A DNA stretch of 64,000 bases, from contig JADJVD010000004.1 of the NCBI GenBank assembly GCA_016716745.1, positions 62,001 to 126,000 on the forward strand, written 5' to 3'. This document shows, piece by piece, positions 50,759-60,357 of the stretch. Both the position numbers and the translations under genes were made by a program. This DNA comes from Hyphomicrobiales bacterium. GTDB taxonomy: Bacteria; Pseudomonadota; Alphaproteobacteria; Rhizobiales; Beijerinckiaceae. Within the stretch, counting starts at the first letter, position 1, and the number at the start of each line of letters is the position of its first letter. The notes beneath the pieces were generated by a model, which worked only from the letters and a program-made list of their open reading frames with translations, made no database searches and was not told the DNA's origin.

Positions 50759-52057
50759 ATGCGGATTGCGGTGCTGGGCGCGTCCGGATTGATCGGCGAG
50801 GCGGTGACGAGGCGGCTGCGCGCCGCCGGACTGCCGACGCTCGCGCTGGCGCGCGGCTTCACGCCGGCGCAGCGCGCGGCCTTCGGCGTCGACGCGCTGG
50901 AGACGCCGCTGGTCGATCTCGCGCCGGAGACGCTGGCGCGGCTGTTCCAGGCGCGCGACGTCGGCGTCGTCGTCAACTGCGTCGGCGCGTTGCAGGCGAG
51001 CGGCAAGGGCGATCCGGCGCGGGTTCACGCCGGTTTCGTCGCGCGTCTTCTCGACGCGATGGGCGAGCGCGCGCTGATCCATATTTCGATGCCGGGACAA
51101 GCGGGCGACGATCCCACCGATTTCTCGCGCACGAAGCGGGCCGCCGACGCCGACATAGCAGCGCGCGCCAGCCGCTACGCGATCCTGCGGCCGGGCTTCG
51201 TCGTCGCGCCGACGCCCTACGGCGCCTCGGCGCTGTTGCGCGCGCTCGCGCAAACGCCGTTCGACGCGCCGGCCGCGTTGCGCGCGCGGCCTTTCGCGCC
51301 CGTCGCCGTCGCCGACGTCGCCGAGACGGTCGAGGCGCTGGCGCGGCGTGGCCTCGCCGGCGAGAGCTTCGCCGTCTCGTGGGATCTGTGCGCGCAAGCG
51401 CCGGCGACGCTGGGCGACGCGCTCGACGCCTTTCGCCGCCGCGTCGGCGCGGGCCCCGCGCGCTGGACGCTGCCGTCGCCGTCGATCCGGCTCGGCGGCG
51501 TCGCGGCCGACCTCGTGGCGCGGCTCGGCTGGCTGTCGCCATTGCGCTCGACCGCGCTTGCCGAGATCGCGCGCGGCGTCGCGGCCGATCCTTCGGCGTG
51601 GATCGCGGCGACGGGCGCGCGGCCGCGCACGCTGGAGACGATGACGGCCGACATCCCGGCCGACGTCGCGGCGATCTGGTTCGCGCGGCTCTACGCGCTG
51701 AAGCCGGTCGTCGTGACGACGCTGGCGGCGTTCTGGATCGTCTCGGGGCTGATCGCGCTCGGCCCCGGATTTACGGGGGCGCGCGACCTGCTCGTCGCGC
51801 AAGGCGCGTCCGCCGCGCTGGCGAATGCGTTCACGCTCGCGACCGCGCTCGCCGACATCCTCGTCGGCGCGCTGATCGCGGCGCGGCGCACGCACCGGCT
51901 GGGGCTGGCGGCGGGCTTTGCGCTCGCCTGCGCCTATCTCGCCGGCGCGACCCTCATCGCGCCGGCGCTGTGGCTCGATCCGCTCGGGCCGCTCGTGAAG
52001 GTCTTTCCGGCGCTGGCGCTGTCGCTCGTGGCCTGGGCGATCTTTCCGGATCGCTGA
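50759..52057 (+). CDS. NAD(P)-binding epimerase-like protein fused to a DoxX-like membrane domain
   Basis: 432 residues. Residues 1 to about 290 are an atypical SDR/NmrA-type Rossmann domain (MRIAVLGASGLIGEAV, NCVGALQASGKGD, ISMPGQAGDD). The C-terminal 130 residues hold four hydrophobic helices of the DoxX-like type (ALKPVVVTTLAAFWIVSGLI, ANAFTLATALADILVGALI). Such fusions occur in proteobacteria and have no firm function. The canonical YxxxK is not evident. It is paired with a DUF2269 membrane protein upstream. Confidence 0.82.
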   Translation: MRIAVLGASGLIGEAVTRRLRAAGLPTLALARGFTPAQRAAFGVDALETPLVDLAPETLARLFQARDVGVVVNCVGALQASGKGDPARVHAGFVARLLDAMGERALIHISMPGQAGDDPTDFSRTKRAADADIAARASRYAILRPGFVVAPTPYGASALLRALAQTPFDAPAALRARPFAPVAVADVAETVEALARRGLAGESFAVSWDLCAQAPATLGDALDAFRRRVGAGPARWTLPSPSIRLGGVAADLVARLGWLSPLRSTALAEIARGVAADPSAWIAATGARPRTLETMTADIPADVAAIWFARLYALKPVVVTTLAAFWIVSGLIALGPGFTGARDLLVAQGASAALANAFTLATALADILVGALIAARRTHRLGLAAGFALACAYLAGATLIAPALWLDPLGPLVKVFPALALSLVAWAIFPDR

Positions 52058-52100
52058 ACGGCGCTATGCTCGCCGGGTTCCCGAGTTTGCGAGCCACGAC

Positions 52101-53039
52101 ATGCTTCTTTCCGCCTTCGCCGCGCCGGGCCGCTTCTGGCGCGGCAATCTGCATACGCATTCGACGCTTTCGGACGGGCGCCTGCCGCCGGCGGAGGTGT
52201 GCGCCGCCTATCGGCGCGCGGGCTACGACTTCATGCAGTTGTCGGAGCATTTTCTCGGCCGCTTCGATTGGCCGATCGCCGACACGCGGGCCTTCCGCAG
52301 CGCCGATTTCACGACGCTGATCGGCGCCGAGTTGCATGCGCCGACGACGCAGGTCGGCGAGCTCTGGCACATTGTCGCGGCGGGTCTGCCGCTCGATTTC
52401 GCGCCGGCGCGCGAGGGCGAGGACGCCGCCGCCCTCGCATGGCGCGCGCGCGAGGCGGGCGCCTTCGTCGGCGTCGCCCATCCGGCATGGTCGCAACTCG
52501 CCATCGAGGACGGGCGCGCACTCGATGCGGCGCATGCGGTCGAGATCTACAATCACGGCTGCGCCATCGAGAACGATCGCGGCGACGGTTTCTATCTGCT
52601 CGACCAGTTGCTGAACGAGGGGCGGCGGCTTTCGGCCTTCGCCACAGACGACGCGCATTTCACGCATGGCGAGCAGGACGCCTTCGGCGGCTGGGTGCAT
52701 GTGAAGGCGAGCGCGCTCGAGCCCGATCTCATCGTCGAGGCGCTGAAGCGCGGCGACTATTATTCGAGTCAGGGGCCGACCATCGAGTCCGTCGCGCTCG
52801 ACGGGCACATGCTGACCGTCGCCTGCTCGCCTGTGAACGCGATCTCGGTCATGGGCGGCACATCGCGCTCGGTGACGCGCGTCGGCCACGCCATCGGCGG
52901 CGGCGCGTTCGATCTGCGCAAGCTGACGCAAAGCTGGCTGCCCGTGCAGCGCGCGAGCGCATGGCTGCGCGTCGCCGTCATCGACGCGGGCGGACGGCGG
53001 GCGTGGACGAACCCGTTCTGGCCGGACGAAATGGGCTGA
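52101..53039 (+). CDS. PHP-domain metal-dependent phosphoesterase
   Basis: A 312-residue PHP-fold protein. Metal-binding segments are GNLHTHSTLSDGRLPP, LSEHFLGRF, GVAHPAW and FATDDAHF. It likely hydrolyses a phosphoester or nucleotide in the cytoplasm; the substrate is unknown. The C-terminal 90 residues form a beta-rich domain (IESVALDGHMLTVACSPVNA) that is not part of the PHP core. Its stop codon directly abuts the stop of the convergent MliC-like gene. Confidence 0.85.
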   Translation: MLLSAFAAPGRFWRGNLHTHSTLSDGRLPPAEVCAAYRRAGYDFMQLSEHFLGRFDWPIADTRAFRSADFTTLIGAELHAPTTQVGELWHIVAAGLPLDFAPAREGEDAAALAWRAREAGAFVGVAHPAWSQLAIEDGRALDAAHAVEIYNHGCAIENDRGDGFYLLDQLLNEGRRLSAFATDDAHFTHGEQDAFGGWVHVKASALEPDLIVEALKRGDYYSSQGPTIESVALDGHMLTVACSPVNAISVMGGTSRSVTRVGHAIGGGAFDLRKLTQSWLPVQRASAWLRVAVIDAGGRRAWTNPFWPDEMG

Positions 53040-53648
53040 CTACTGCGCGGCGCGGCAGGCGCGCGGCGGCGTTCCGGGGATCGTCAGCGTCGCGCCCTCG
53101 CCCGCAGGCGCGAAGCTCATCTCGCCTGTGTCGAGTTCGGTCCGATACGGCTCGCCGGCTTTCCCGGCGGCGAGCACATAGTCGAAATCCGACCAGCCGA
53201 GGAACATGCGCGGCGTCTTCCCGCGCACCGTTGTCGCAAGCACGGTCTGGGCGACGCCGTCGCAGGCGTAGGCCTGCGGGCCGGCGCTGATTCCGGCCGC
53301 GTCCTTCGCCCGCGCGGCGGGAATCTGACGCAGCGCGTGAATGCGGCCGACCATCGCGTCGGCGAGGCAGCCGGCCTGCGCGCCGCAGGCGCCGCGTTCG
53401 GCCAGATGCGCCTTGCGCGTCTCGACGAGGTTGGCGCGCGCGTCCGCGTTGAGATCCCTGGAGGCGGCGGCCAGCGCGTCGAGGCGCGCAACCTCGCGCG
53501 ACAGCGCGGCGAGATCGGCGTCGGCGCAGATCGCGCGCTCGGGCGCCGAGCCGGCCTTGCAGGCGGGGCGTTTCGCCGCCTCGGCTGCGCCGCACGCCAG
53601 AAACGAGGCCGCGACGACAATCGTCGCCACTCGAATGATCCGGCTCAT
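53040..53648 (-). CDS. Periplasmic LprI/MliC-like lysozyme inhibitor
   Basis: A 202-residue exported protein with signal peptide (VATIVVAASFLACGAAEA). An N-terminal LprI-like segment (CKAGSAPERAICADADLAAL, with Cys pairs) is followed by a C-terminal MliC-like domain (YACDGVAQTVLATTV ... EMSFAPAGEGATLTIPG ... CRA). MliC domains block C-type lysozyme through a loop between conserved residues. The signal has a cysteine (LACG), so lipidation is possible but the context is not a clean lipobox. Confidence 0.78.
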   Translation of the reverse strand: MSRIIRVATIVVAASFLACGAAEAAKRPACKAGSAPERAICADADLAALSREVARLDALAAASRDLNADARANLVETRKAHLAERGACGAQAGCLADAMVGRIHALRQIPAARAKDAAGISAGPQAYACDGVAQTVLATTVRGKTPRMFLGWSDFDYVLAAGKAGEPYRTELDTGEMSFAPAGEGATLTIPGTPPRACRAAQ

Positions 53649-53765
53649 CGGCGTTTCCTCAACGCTGCGCGCGCGTCTGCGAATCGCGACGTCGCGATCA
53701 TGCGAGGAGCATGGTGTCGCGCGGCGGCGATGTCGAACCGGAGCGGCGCGCCGCGTCGTTTCGCC

Positions 53766-54206
53766 TCAACGCTGCATCGGCAGGCCGGCGGCGGCCCAGC
53801 CGGGATCGCGCTTGGAGCCCGCGAGGCCGCCGGCGACATCCACCACATTGGTCCAGCCACGCGCGGCGAGCGCCTTCTGCGCGTGTTCCGAGCGGTTGGA
53901 GCTGCGGCAGATGAGCGCGATCGTCTTGCCCTTGTTGGCGTCGCGCAACGTCGCGAGCTTGGTCAGGAACTGCGGGTCCGTCATGTCGAGCTTGTGGGCG
54001 CCTTTCGGCACGCCTGTATCGGCCCATTCCTCGGGCGTGCGGATGTCGACGAGGATCGCCTCGCCGGCCTCGACCTTTGCGAACGCCTCCTTCGGCGTGT
54101 AGGCGGCGGGCGCGGCGGGGCCTTGCGCCAGCGCGGGCGTCACGGCTGCGGCGAGGGCGAGCGCCAGGGCGGCGCGACGGGTCAGAGCGATCATGCACGT
54201 GCACAT
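53766..54206 (-). CDS. Exported rhodanese-domain protein
   Basis: A 146-residue protein with a signal peptide (LTRRAALALALAAAVTPALA) and one rhodanese domain: ILVDIRTPEEWADTGVPKGA, active-site loop ICRSSNRSEHAQ with the catalytic cysteine, and GWTNVVDVAGGLAGSKRD. It presumably handles sulfur or thiol chemistry in the periplasm. ATG 54206 is preferred because GGGAG lies five bases upstream; an ATG at 54194 is also possible. It is followed by about 120 non-coding bases before the MliC gene. Confidence 0.85.
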   Translation of the reverse strand: MCTCMIALTRRAALALALAAAVTPALAQGPAAPAAYTPKEAFAKVEAGEAILVDIRTPEEWADTGVPKGAHKLDMTDPQFLTKLATLRDANKGKTIALICRSSNRSEHAQKALAARGWTNVVDVAGGLAGSKRDPGWAAAGLPMQR

Positions 54207-54269
54207 AGCGTCTCCCGCGCGGCTGAAAAGCCCGCGCGCCGCGACATGCGGGCGCATGTCCGCCTTCTC

Positions 54270-55751
54270 TCAGGCGAGCTTGTCGCCGAGCAGGAACTCC
54301 ATCGCCCGGTCCATGCGGATATGCGGGAAGGGAAGGGGCCGCCCGTCGTCCGACAGATGCGGAACCGGCGGGCGGAAGCGCACGAAGCGATAGTCGGCCT
54401 CGCCGTCCTTCAGCGCCAGCGCGTCGCCACGGAAGGCGAGTTTGGGATCGGCGGGCAATTCGCCGGGAAAGATCGCCGCCTCGCTGCGCCCGTCGAAGGT
54501 CTGCCCGTCGACGATCTCGCCCGCGAGCGGCGTTCCGACGATGGCGTCCAGCGTCTCGCCGCCATGTCGCACCGCGGCCTCGCGCGTCGCGCGCACGGCG
54601 GCGAGCGCGATCACGTCGACGGCGGCGCCGACATCTTCCGCCCGCGCGATGGCGCGCGAGGTCAGCATGCGCAGGATCGCCTCCAGCCGGTCGTGACTGG
54701 CATGGTGCAGATGATCGGCCTTGGTGGCGGCGAACAGAATCTTGTCGATGCGCGGCCGGAAGATCGTCGACATCAGGCTGGAGCGGCCGGCGCGGAAGGC
54801 GTGCAGCACGTCGGCGAGCGCGGTTTCGAGATCGCGCACGGCGGCCGGGCCGGAATTCAGCGCCGCGAGCGCGTCGACGAGCACGATCTGCCGGTCGAGC
54901 CGGGCGAAGTGATCGCGGAAGAACGGCTTCACGATCTTGTCTTTGTAGGATTCGTAGCGCCGCTCCATCATCGCGGCGAGCGTTCCTTGGGCGATCTCGT
55001 GGCCGCCCTCCATGCGCAGCGGCGCGAAGGTGAGGGCGGGCGAGCCTTCCAGATCGCCCGGCAGCAGGAAGCGCCCGGGCGGCAGCGTCGAGAGCGCGTA
55101 ACGGTCGTCGCGCGCGGCGCGCAGATAGGCGGTGAACAGTTCGGCGGCGCGGCGGGCGACCTCCTCGTCGGACTCGCCCGCCGGGTCGAGCGAGGCGAGA
55201 TGGCCGCGCCAGTCGGCGGCGAGCGGGGCGCGGGCGGCGGCGGCGCTCGCCTCGATGGTTTCGCGCGACCATTCCGCATAGGTCTTGTCGAGCAGGCCGA
55301 GGTCGAGCAGCCACTCGCCGGGATAGTCCACGATGTCGAGCGTCATCGTCGCCGGGCCGCCGCGCCAGCCGGCGGGGCGCTCGAATTCGAGCGTCAGGCG
55401 CAGCTCCGAAATGCGCCGCGTCGAGTCCGGCCAGTGCCGGTCCTCCTGCGTCAGCGCCTTGAGATGATCCTCGTAGGCGAAGCGCGGCACCGCGTCGTCC
55501 GGCTGCGGTTCGAGGAAGGCGCGCTTCAGCCGCCCCTCTGCATGGACGCGGAAGACGGGCAGGCGGGCGCCGTGGCGGGCGTTGATCAGCGTATGCACGA
55601 GCGAGGTGATGAACACCGTCTTGCCGGCGCGCGACAGGCCGGTGACGCCGAGCCTGAGGCCCGTGCCGGACACGTAATCGACGAGGCTCTTCGCGGCGAT
55701 GCGGGCTTCGAAGGCGAGGTCGGAGAGAATCGACACGAGGCGCAGGTCCAT
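54270..55751 (-). CDS. YcjX-family P-loop protein (DUF463)
   Basis: A 493-residue GTPase-like protein with Walker A GLSRAGKTVFITSLVHTL near residue 40, LDIVDYPGEWLLDLGLLDK as the Walker B/G3 region, and FAATKADHLHHASHDRL as the base-recognition segment. YcjX is paired with YcjF and linked to envelope (phage-shock type) stress in gammaproteobacteria. Here ycjF lies about 4 kb downstream on the same strand, separated by unrelated genes. Start is ATG 55751. The unknown-function gene at 55786 lies directly upstream. Confidence 0.9.
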   Translation of the reverse strand: MDLRLVSILSDLAFEARIAAKSLVDYVSGTGLRLGVTGLSRAGKTVFITSLVHTLINARHGARLPVFRVHAEGRLKRAFLEPQPDDAVPRFAYEDHLKALTQEDRHWPDSTRRISELRLTLEFERPAGWRGGPATMTLDIVDYPGEWLLDLGLLDKTYAEWSRETIEASAAAARAPLAADWRGHLASLDPAGESDEEVARRAAELFTAYLRAARDDRYALSTLPPGRFLLPGDLEGSPALTFAPLRMEGGHEIAQGTLAAMMERRYESYKDKIVKPFFRDHFARLDRQIVLVDALAALNSGPAAVRDLETALADVLHAFRAGRSSLMSTIFRPRIDKILFAATKADHLHHASHDRLEAILRMLTSRAIARAEDVGAAVDVIALAAVRATREAAVRHGGETLDAIVGTPLAGEIVDGQTFDGRSEAAIFPGELPADPKLAFRGDALALKDGEADYRFVRFRPPVPHLSDDGRPLPFPHIRMDRAMEFLLGDKLA

Positions 55752-55785
55752 GGCCGCCGCGGAGCGCGACGCGCCCCGAAGGTAG

Positions 55786-56799
55786 TCACGGACGCGGCGG
55801 ATTCACAGGGGCGGGCGCGGCTTCCGCCCGGCGGCGGGCGAGATCGTCGACGAGATCGTCCACCGCCTGACGGACGAGATCGGGCTCGACCGCATAGGGC
55901 CCGATCTCGACGCCAGCCATCGCGCGCAGGACAGGCGCGAGGCGCGGGGTCGGCTCGCCGGCGGAGTCGAACAGGCCGAGGTCGTCGCCGGGGGCGAGGG
56001 CGACGGCGGCGGCGATCTGGCCGGCGTAATTGGCGATGCGGGCGACGTCGCCGCCGCAACTCGGCGCGCGGCTCGCGGCGGGCGCGCCGAGCGCGGCGAG
56101 GTTGACGGCGCCGGAGGCGAGCGCGACGGCCGGCGCCCGCTCGCCCATGCCGGCGGCGATGCTCGGCGCGCGCAGCATCGGCGCGGGCCGGTCCGCCACG
56201 ACGGAGCGGCGGAGCGCGCCTTTTTTGCCGGCCATGCGCGGGCCGGTGAAGCCGGGCCGGTTGCGGGCGAGCCAGCGCGCCCGCAGCGTGGCGCCGACGC
56301 CGCGCCGGGCGAGCGGGGCGCCGCGTGCGCCGGCGACCGAGCATTCGGCCGGCGCCCAGCGCGAGACGATGTCGGAGGCCGCCTTGCGGCCGAAGTCGAC
56401 GTAGTAGCGCCGCAGCAGCAGCGCGGCGACGAGCGCGCCCTCGCGCGCGCTGGCGAAGGCGACGTGGCCCTCGCGGTCGGCGGCGATCTCGCCGGCCCAG
56501 CCCGCGCGTTTGACGCACCAGTAATTGTTGAGGCGGATGCAGCGCGGCAGGTCGGCGCCGTCGCCGAGGACGAAGCGCAGGCTGCGCGCGGCGTCCGCCT
56601 CCACCGCACGCGCCGCCTCGAAGCGCCAGTTGCCGACGGCGCGCGTCGTCGCGTCGAAGCCGGCCGCCAGCGCCGGCCGCGGCCACAGGCGCGTGGCGTC
56701 GCCGCCGAGCACGAGGCCGGGCGGGGCGCCGGCGGCGAGCGTCAGCCAGACGAGCAGACCAAGCCACTCGCCAGCCAGGCCGGCGACGGGAGCGAACAT
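55786..56799 (-). CDS. Conserved hypothetical protein with P5/lysozyme-like segment
   Basis: A 337-residue protein with a weakly hydrophobic start (LAGEWLGLLVWLTLAAGAPP). The segment LPRCIRLNNYWCVKRAGWAG followed by FASAREGALVAALLLRRYYV and DIVSRWAPAEC has the order of virion-type peptidoglycan-cleaving or binding P5 proteins (RWAP motif), so a cell-wall role is possible; this is inference from pattern. The rest is Ala/Arg-rich and unplaced. It lies three bases downstream of sixA and 34 bases before ycjX. No function is asserted. Confidence 0.65.
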   Translation of the reverse strand: MFAPVAGLAGEWLGLLVWLTLAAGAPPGLVLGGDATRLWPRPALAAGFDATTRAVGNWRFEAARAVEADAARSLRFVLGDGADLPRCIRLNNYWCVKRAGWAGEIAADREGHVAFASAREGALVAALLLRRYYVDFGRKAASDIVSRWAPAECSVAGARGAPLARRGVGATLRARWLARNRPGFTGPRMAGKKGALRRSVVADRPAPMLRAPSIAAGMGERAPAVALASGAVNLAALGAPAASRAPSCGGDVARIANYAGQIAAAVALAPGDDLGLFDSAGEPTPRLAPVLRAMAGVEIGPYAVEPDLVRQAVDDLVDDLARRRAEAAPAPVNPPRP

Positions 56800-56802
56800 G
56801 CC

Positions 56803-57327
56803 TCAGTCGTCCTCGCCGCCGAGGCTCTTCGGCGTGATGAACCGGTCGAGCCGCCCTGTGTGCGGGCCGACCTGCGACCAGCTGTCGACGTCGAAATCGA
56901 GCACGATCATCGAGGAGGTCGGGAACTTCTGCCGCAACCGCTGCGAGGCGTAGCGGTCGCCGTAGCCGATGAGTTGCAGCGCGAGGTCGACGAAGCCGGG
57001 ATTGTGGCCGACCGAGATCATCGAGCGCATGTCGTCGGGGGACTGGCGCAGCAGCGTCAGCAGGTTGGCGACGGAAGCCTCGTAAAGGCGCGGCTCGATC
57101 CGCACGGGCAGGCGATGCGGCCAGTTCTCCGACAGCGCGTCCCACGTCTCGCGGGTGCGCCGGGCGTCGCTGACGGCGGCGAAATCGGGGATGAGATGCT
57201 GCTCGGCGATATAGGCGCCGAGGCGGCGGGCGTCGCTCAGGCCGCGCTCGAGCAGCGGGCGTTCATGATCGCCGCCGCCGGCGTAGGGGGCCGCCTTGCC
57301 GTGGCGCACGAGAAGAAGTCGATACAT
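56803..57327 (-). CDS. sixA: SixA-type phosphohistidine phosphatase
   Basis: A 174-residue histidine-phosphatase superfamily member. Catalytic LLVRHGKA (His and Arg) and ISVGHNPGFVDL (second His) are both intact. SixA dephosphorylates Hpt-domain proteins in phosphorelays; the Hpt protein encoded at 46179 is a possible client. Start is ATG 57327, giving MYRLLLVRHG. It lies about 60 bases from the HTH gene upstream and three bases before the next gene. Confidence 0.9.
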   Translation of the reverse strand: MYRLLLVRHGKAAPYAGGGDHERPLLERGLSDARRLGAYIAEQHLIPDFAAVSDARRTRETWDALSENWPHRLPVRIEPRLYEASVANLLTLLRQSPDDMRSMISVGHNPGFVDLALQLIGYGDRYASQRLRQKFPTSSMIVLDFDVDSWSQVGPHTGRLDRFITPKSLGGEDD

Positions 57328-57391
57328 GCGCGCCAATCTAGCCGAGCGCGCGGCGCTGTCACCTGCGGCGCGACGGCCCAGCCCGCGCGCA

Positions 57392-57640
57392 TCAGCGGCG
57401 CGCCGCTGCGGGCGGCAGCTCGAAAGCGGGCGCCTCATCGGGCCGGTATTCGAGCAGGTCGCCCGGCTGACAGTCGAGGGCGGCGCAGATCTTCTCCAGC
57501 GTCTCGAAGCGCACGCCCTTCACCTTGCCCGAGCGCAGCAGCGAGACGTTCTGCTCGGCGACGCCGATGACGGCCGCCAGATCGCGCGCGCGCACCTTCC
57601 GCCTGGCCAGCATGACGTCGAGATTGACGACGATCGGCAT
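57392..57640 (-). CDS. Small Cro/C1-type HTH regulator (YozG-like)
   Basis: An 82-residue protein almost entirely made of an XRE/Cro-type helix-turn-helix: LDVMLARRKVRARDLAAVIG, AEQNVSLLRSGKVKGVRFET, LEKICAALDCQPGDLLEY. It starts ATG 57640, where TGATG overlaps the DUF2975 stop, so translation is coupled. Pairing with a DUF2975 membrane protein (YoaS/YozG-like) is a known arrangement. It probably regulates its own operon; an inverted repeat upstream of the operon is a candidate site. Confidence 0.88.
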   Translation of the reverse strand: MPIVVNLDVMLARRKVRARDLAAVIGVAEQNVSLLRSGKVKGVRFETLEKICAALDCQPGDLLEYRPDEAPAFELPPAAARR

Positions 57641-58206
57641 CACACGATCCCCGCATTATCCTCGGCGATCTCGGCGGCGGCGCGGAAGACATGCGCCAGC
57701 GCCAGAACGAAGCCCGCGAAGAGCAGGTGCAGCAGATCCTCCGGCCGCGCGAACAGGTTCAGGCGCTGCGCGCCGGCGGGCAGGTGCATCGTCAACAGCC
57801 ACGACACGGCCGGACGGGCGAGAAAATCGAACAGGATGGCGGCGAGCGCGACGAGGCCGACGCGGCGCATCGCGTCGGTGGCGGCGCGGCTGAACACCTG
57901 ACCGTCGAGATAGAGCCCGAACATGCGCCAGAGCATGACGCAGAGCGCGGCGACGAAGGCCCAGTCGACCAGCACGAGCGCCAGACCTGCGACGTAGTGG
58001 GAGTCGGGCAGGGCGGACAGATCGAGCCGCCACCAGCCGCCATAGCTGGCGGCGACCGCATCGCGGCTGCGCCAGAGCCACAGGATCAGCGCCAGCGTCC
58101 ACGCCGCCCAGACGCAGACGGCCAGGCGCAGCCCATGACAGAGCCAGCCGATGCGGGCGCGCAGGTCGCCCCGGCGGGGCGTCTCGGACAAATCGGGGGC
58201 GGACAT
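57640..58206 (-). CDS. DUF2975 membrane protein
   Basis: A 188-residue protein with four hydrophobic helices (LRLAVCVWAAWTLALILWLW, YVAGLALVLVDWAFVAALCV, VGLVALAAILFDFLARPAVS, LLFAGFVLALAHVFRAA). The segment LFGLYLDGQVFS-like (MFGLYLDGQVFS) is the DUF2975 signature. Partner of the downstream HTH protein; function unknown, possibly a membrane sensor. Start ATG 58206. An AT-rich divergent promoter region lies upstream. Confidence 0.85.
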   Translation of the reverse strand: MSAPDLSETPRRGDLRARIGWLCHGLRLAVCVWAAWTLALILWLWRSRDAVAASYGGWWRLDLSALPDSHYVAGLALVLVDWAFVAALCVMLWRMFGLYLDGQVFSRAATDAMRRVGLVALAAILFDFLARPAVSWLLTMHLPAGAQRLNLFARPEDLLHLLFAGFVLALAHVFRAAAEIAEDNAGIV

Positions 58207-58267
58207 GCGGCTCTCCCTGCAGACGACGCGGCGCGTCGCGATGAAACGGTTTTGACACGGCAAAAAA

Positions 58268-58284
58268 TTAATGTCAAACATTAA
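58268..58284. promoter_or_regulatory. Inverted repeat in the divergent DUF2975/lipoprotein promoter
   Basis: TTAATGT-CAA-ACATTAA is a perfect inverted repeat in an AT-rich island between the DUF2975-HTH operon (minus) and the lipoprotein gene (plus). TTGACA elements occur on both strands (58252-58257 plus, 58277-58272 minus), though neither has a strong -10. It is a candidate operator for the HTH protein. Confidence 0.5.
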
Positions 58285-58305
58285 AAATCAGATGGAGAAA
58301 CGTAT

Positions 58306-58941
58306 ATGACCACCGTCGCGTCGCCACGTTCGATCCGCCTCGCTCCTGCCCTCGCGGCGGGGCTCTCGTTGCTTCTGGCCGGCTGCGGGCACGTGCCGCT
58401 GACGACGATGGCGAAGCTGCGCAATTTCGACATCGCGACCGCCGACCCGGCGCAACTGCGCGTCGCGATCCGCGCGCCAGACTGGCTGGAGCCGCGCGAG
58501 GGCGGGGCGGCGATCCTGTTCAAGCTGAAACAGGGCGACGGAGCGCAGCGGGAGGAGCGGTTCGCGCTCGAACCTGCCGAGGAGCCGGCGGAGACGGCGC
58601 AACTGGCTGCGCATCGCCTGCCGGGCGAACGCATCCGCGCCTGGCGCATCGCGGCCGCGGAGGTCGCGCGGGCGCGCGCCTTTCAGGAGGAGGGGCGCGC
58701 CGCGCGTCTCGCCCGGCCGGGGCGCACGCAGTTCACCGTCGCAACCGCGCTCGACGGCTGCCGGCGCGGCGCGCTGCGCGAGGGGCCGATTCTCACGACG
58801 ACCCTGCTGCGGACGGACGCGGCCGCGCCCTATCTGCCGCTGCTCGTGGACGTCGATCTGCGCAAGGTCACACGCGAGGCGGGCAAGGATCTCGACGCCG
58901 AACTGCCGGCCTGCGGCAAGAGCGCGATGCGCGCGGGCTGA
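58306..58941 (+). CDS. Hypothetical lipoprotein
   Basis: A 211-residue protein with signal peptide and lipobox (LSLLLAGC), so anchored by lipid in a membrane. The mature part (LRNFDIATADPAQLRVAIRA, GAAILFKLKQGDG) is not assigned to a family I know. It ends close to the convergent MoxR gene (two-base gap). Transcription starts from the AT-rich region shared with the HTH/DUF2975 operon. Confidence 0.75.
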   Translation: MTTVASPRSIRLAPALAAGLSLLLAGCGHVPLTTMAKLRNFDIATADPAQLRVAIRAPDWLEPREGGAAILFKLKQGDGAQREERFALEPAEEPAETAQLAAHRLPGERIRAWRIAAAEVARARAFQEEGRAARLARPGRTQFTVATALDGCRRGALREGPILTTTLLRTDAAAPYLPLLVDVDLRKVTREAGKDLDAELPACGKSAMRAG

Positions 58942-58943
58942 CC

Positions 58944-59786
<843 letters not shown>

Positions 59787-59880
59787 CGAGGCCTCGGCTG
59801 CGTTCGTCGGCGCGACCCTAAAGGCCGGCGCGCTCCGCGCCAAGAGAGACGCCCGGCCCGCGCGCGGCGGCGCAAGCGAT

Positions 59881-59906
59881 GAAAGCCCGGATCTCTCCGG
59901 GCTTTC
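59881..59906 (-). terminator. Hairpin after the cytochrome c gene
   Basis: GAAAGCCCGG-N6-CCGGGCTTTC, a perfect 10-bp stem in the 208-base gap between the cytochrome c stop (59995) and the moxR start. On the minus strand it ends in CTTTC without a long T-run, so it is a weak or Rho-assisted terminator candidate. The rest of the gap shows nothing I recognise. Confidence 0.4.
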
Positions 59907-59994
59907 CGTCGAACGCGGCCGCCTCGGATGGCGGCGCGGCGGATGAGCGGCGGCGCGACCAGCACGACGACGCCGCCGTTCCGAGGGAGACTTC

Positions 59995-60357
59995 CTATTT
60001 TCCGCGCAACCGTCCGAGATAGGCGGTCAGCGCCTCGATCTGCCGCGGGCTGAACTCGAACTCCGGCATTTCGGGCGCGCGGTGGCCGACCATGATGCCT
60101 TCGGCGAAAGCCTCCTCGAGATCCTCGCCGCGATACTTCACGGCGACGACGCGGAAGGGCGGCGCCTTCGGGTTGGCGCTCTCGCCCGTCTTGCCGATGG
60201 CGTGGCAGCGGGCGCAATTGGCTTTCGCGATCCTGCGGCCGAGCGCCGCCTCGCCGGCCGCCGCGGCCGGGGCGCAGGACAGGACCAAAGGCAGGGCGAG
60301 CGCGGCGCCCGCGCAGGCGGCCAGCGACAGGGCGCGGGCGGAAAACGGAAACGTCAT
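59995..60357 (-). CDS. Small exported cytochrome c
   Basis: A 120-residue monohaem cytochrome c with a signal peptide (LSLAACAGAALALPLVLSCA), haem motif CARCH and a likely axial methionine in PEMPEFEF. It matches class I cytochrome c of the short periplasmic type. An electron donor or acceptor cannot be named. It lies between moxR and the divergent CoxE-like gene. Confidence 0.9.
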   Translation of the reverse strand: MTFPFSARALSLAACAGAALALPLVLSCAPAAAAGEAALGRRIAKANCARCHAIGKTGESANPKAPPFRVVAVKYRGEDLEEAFAEGIMVGHRAPEMPEFEFSPRQIEALTAYLGRLRGK

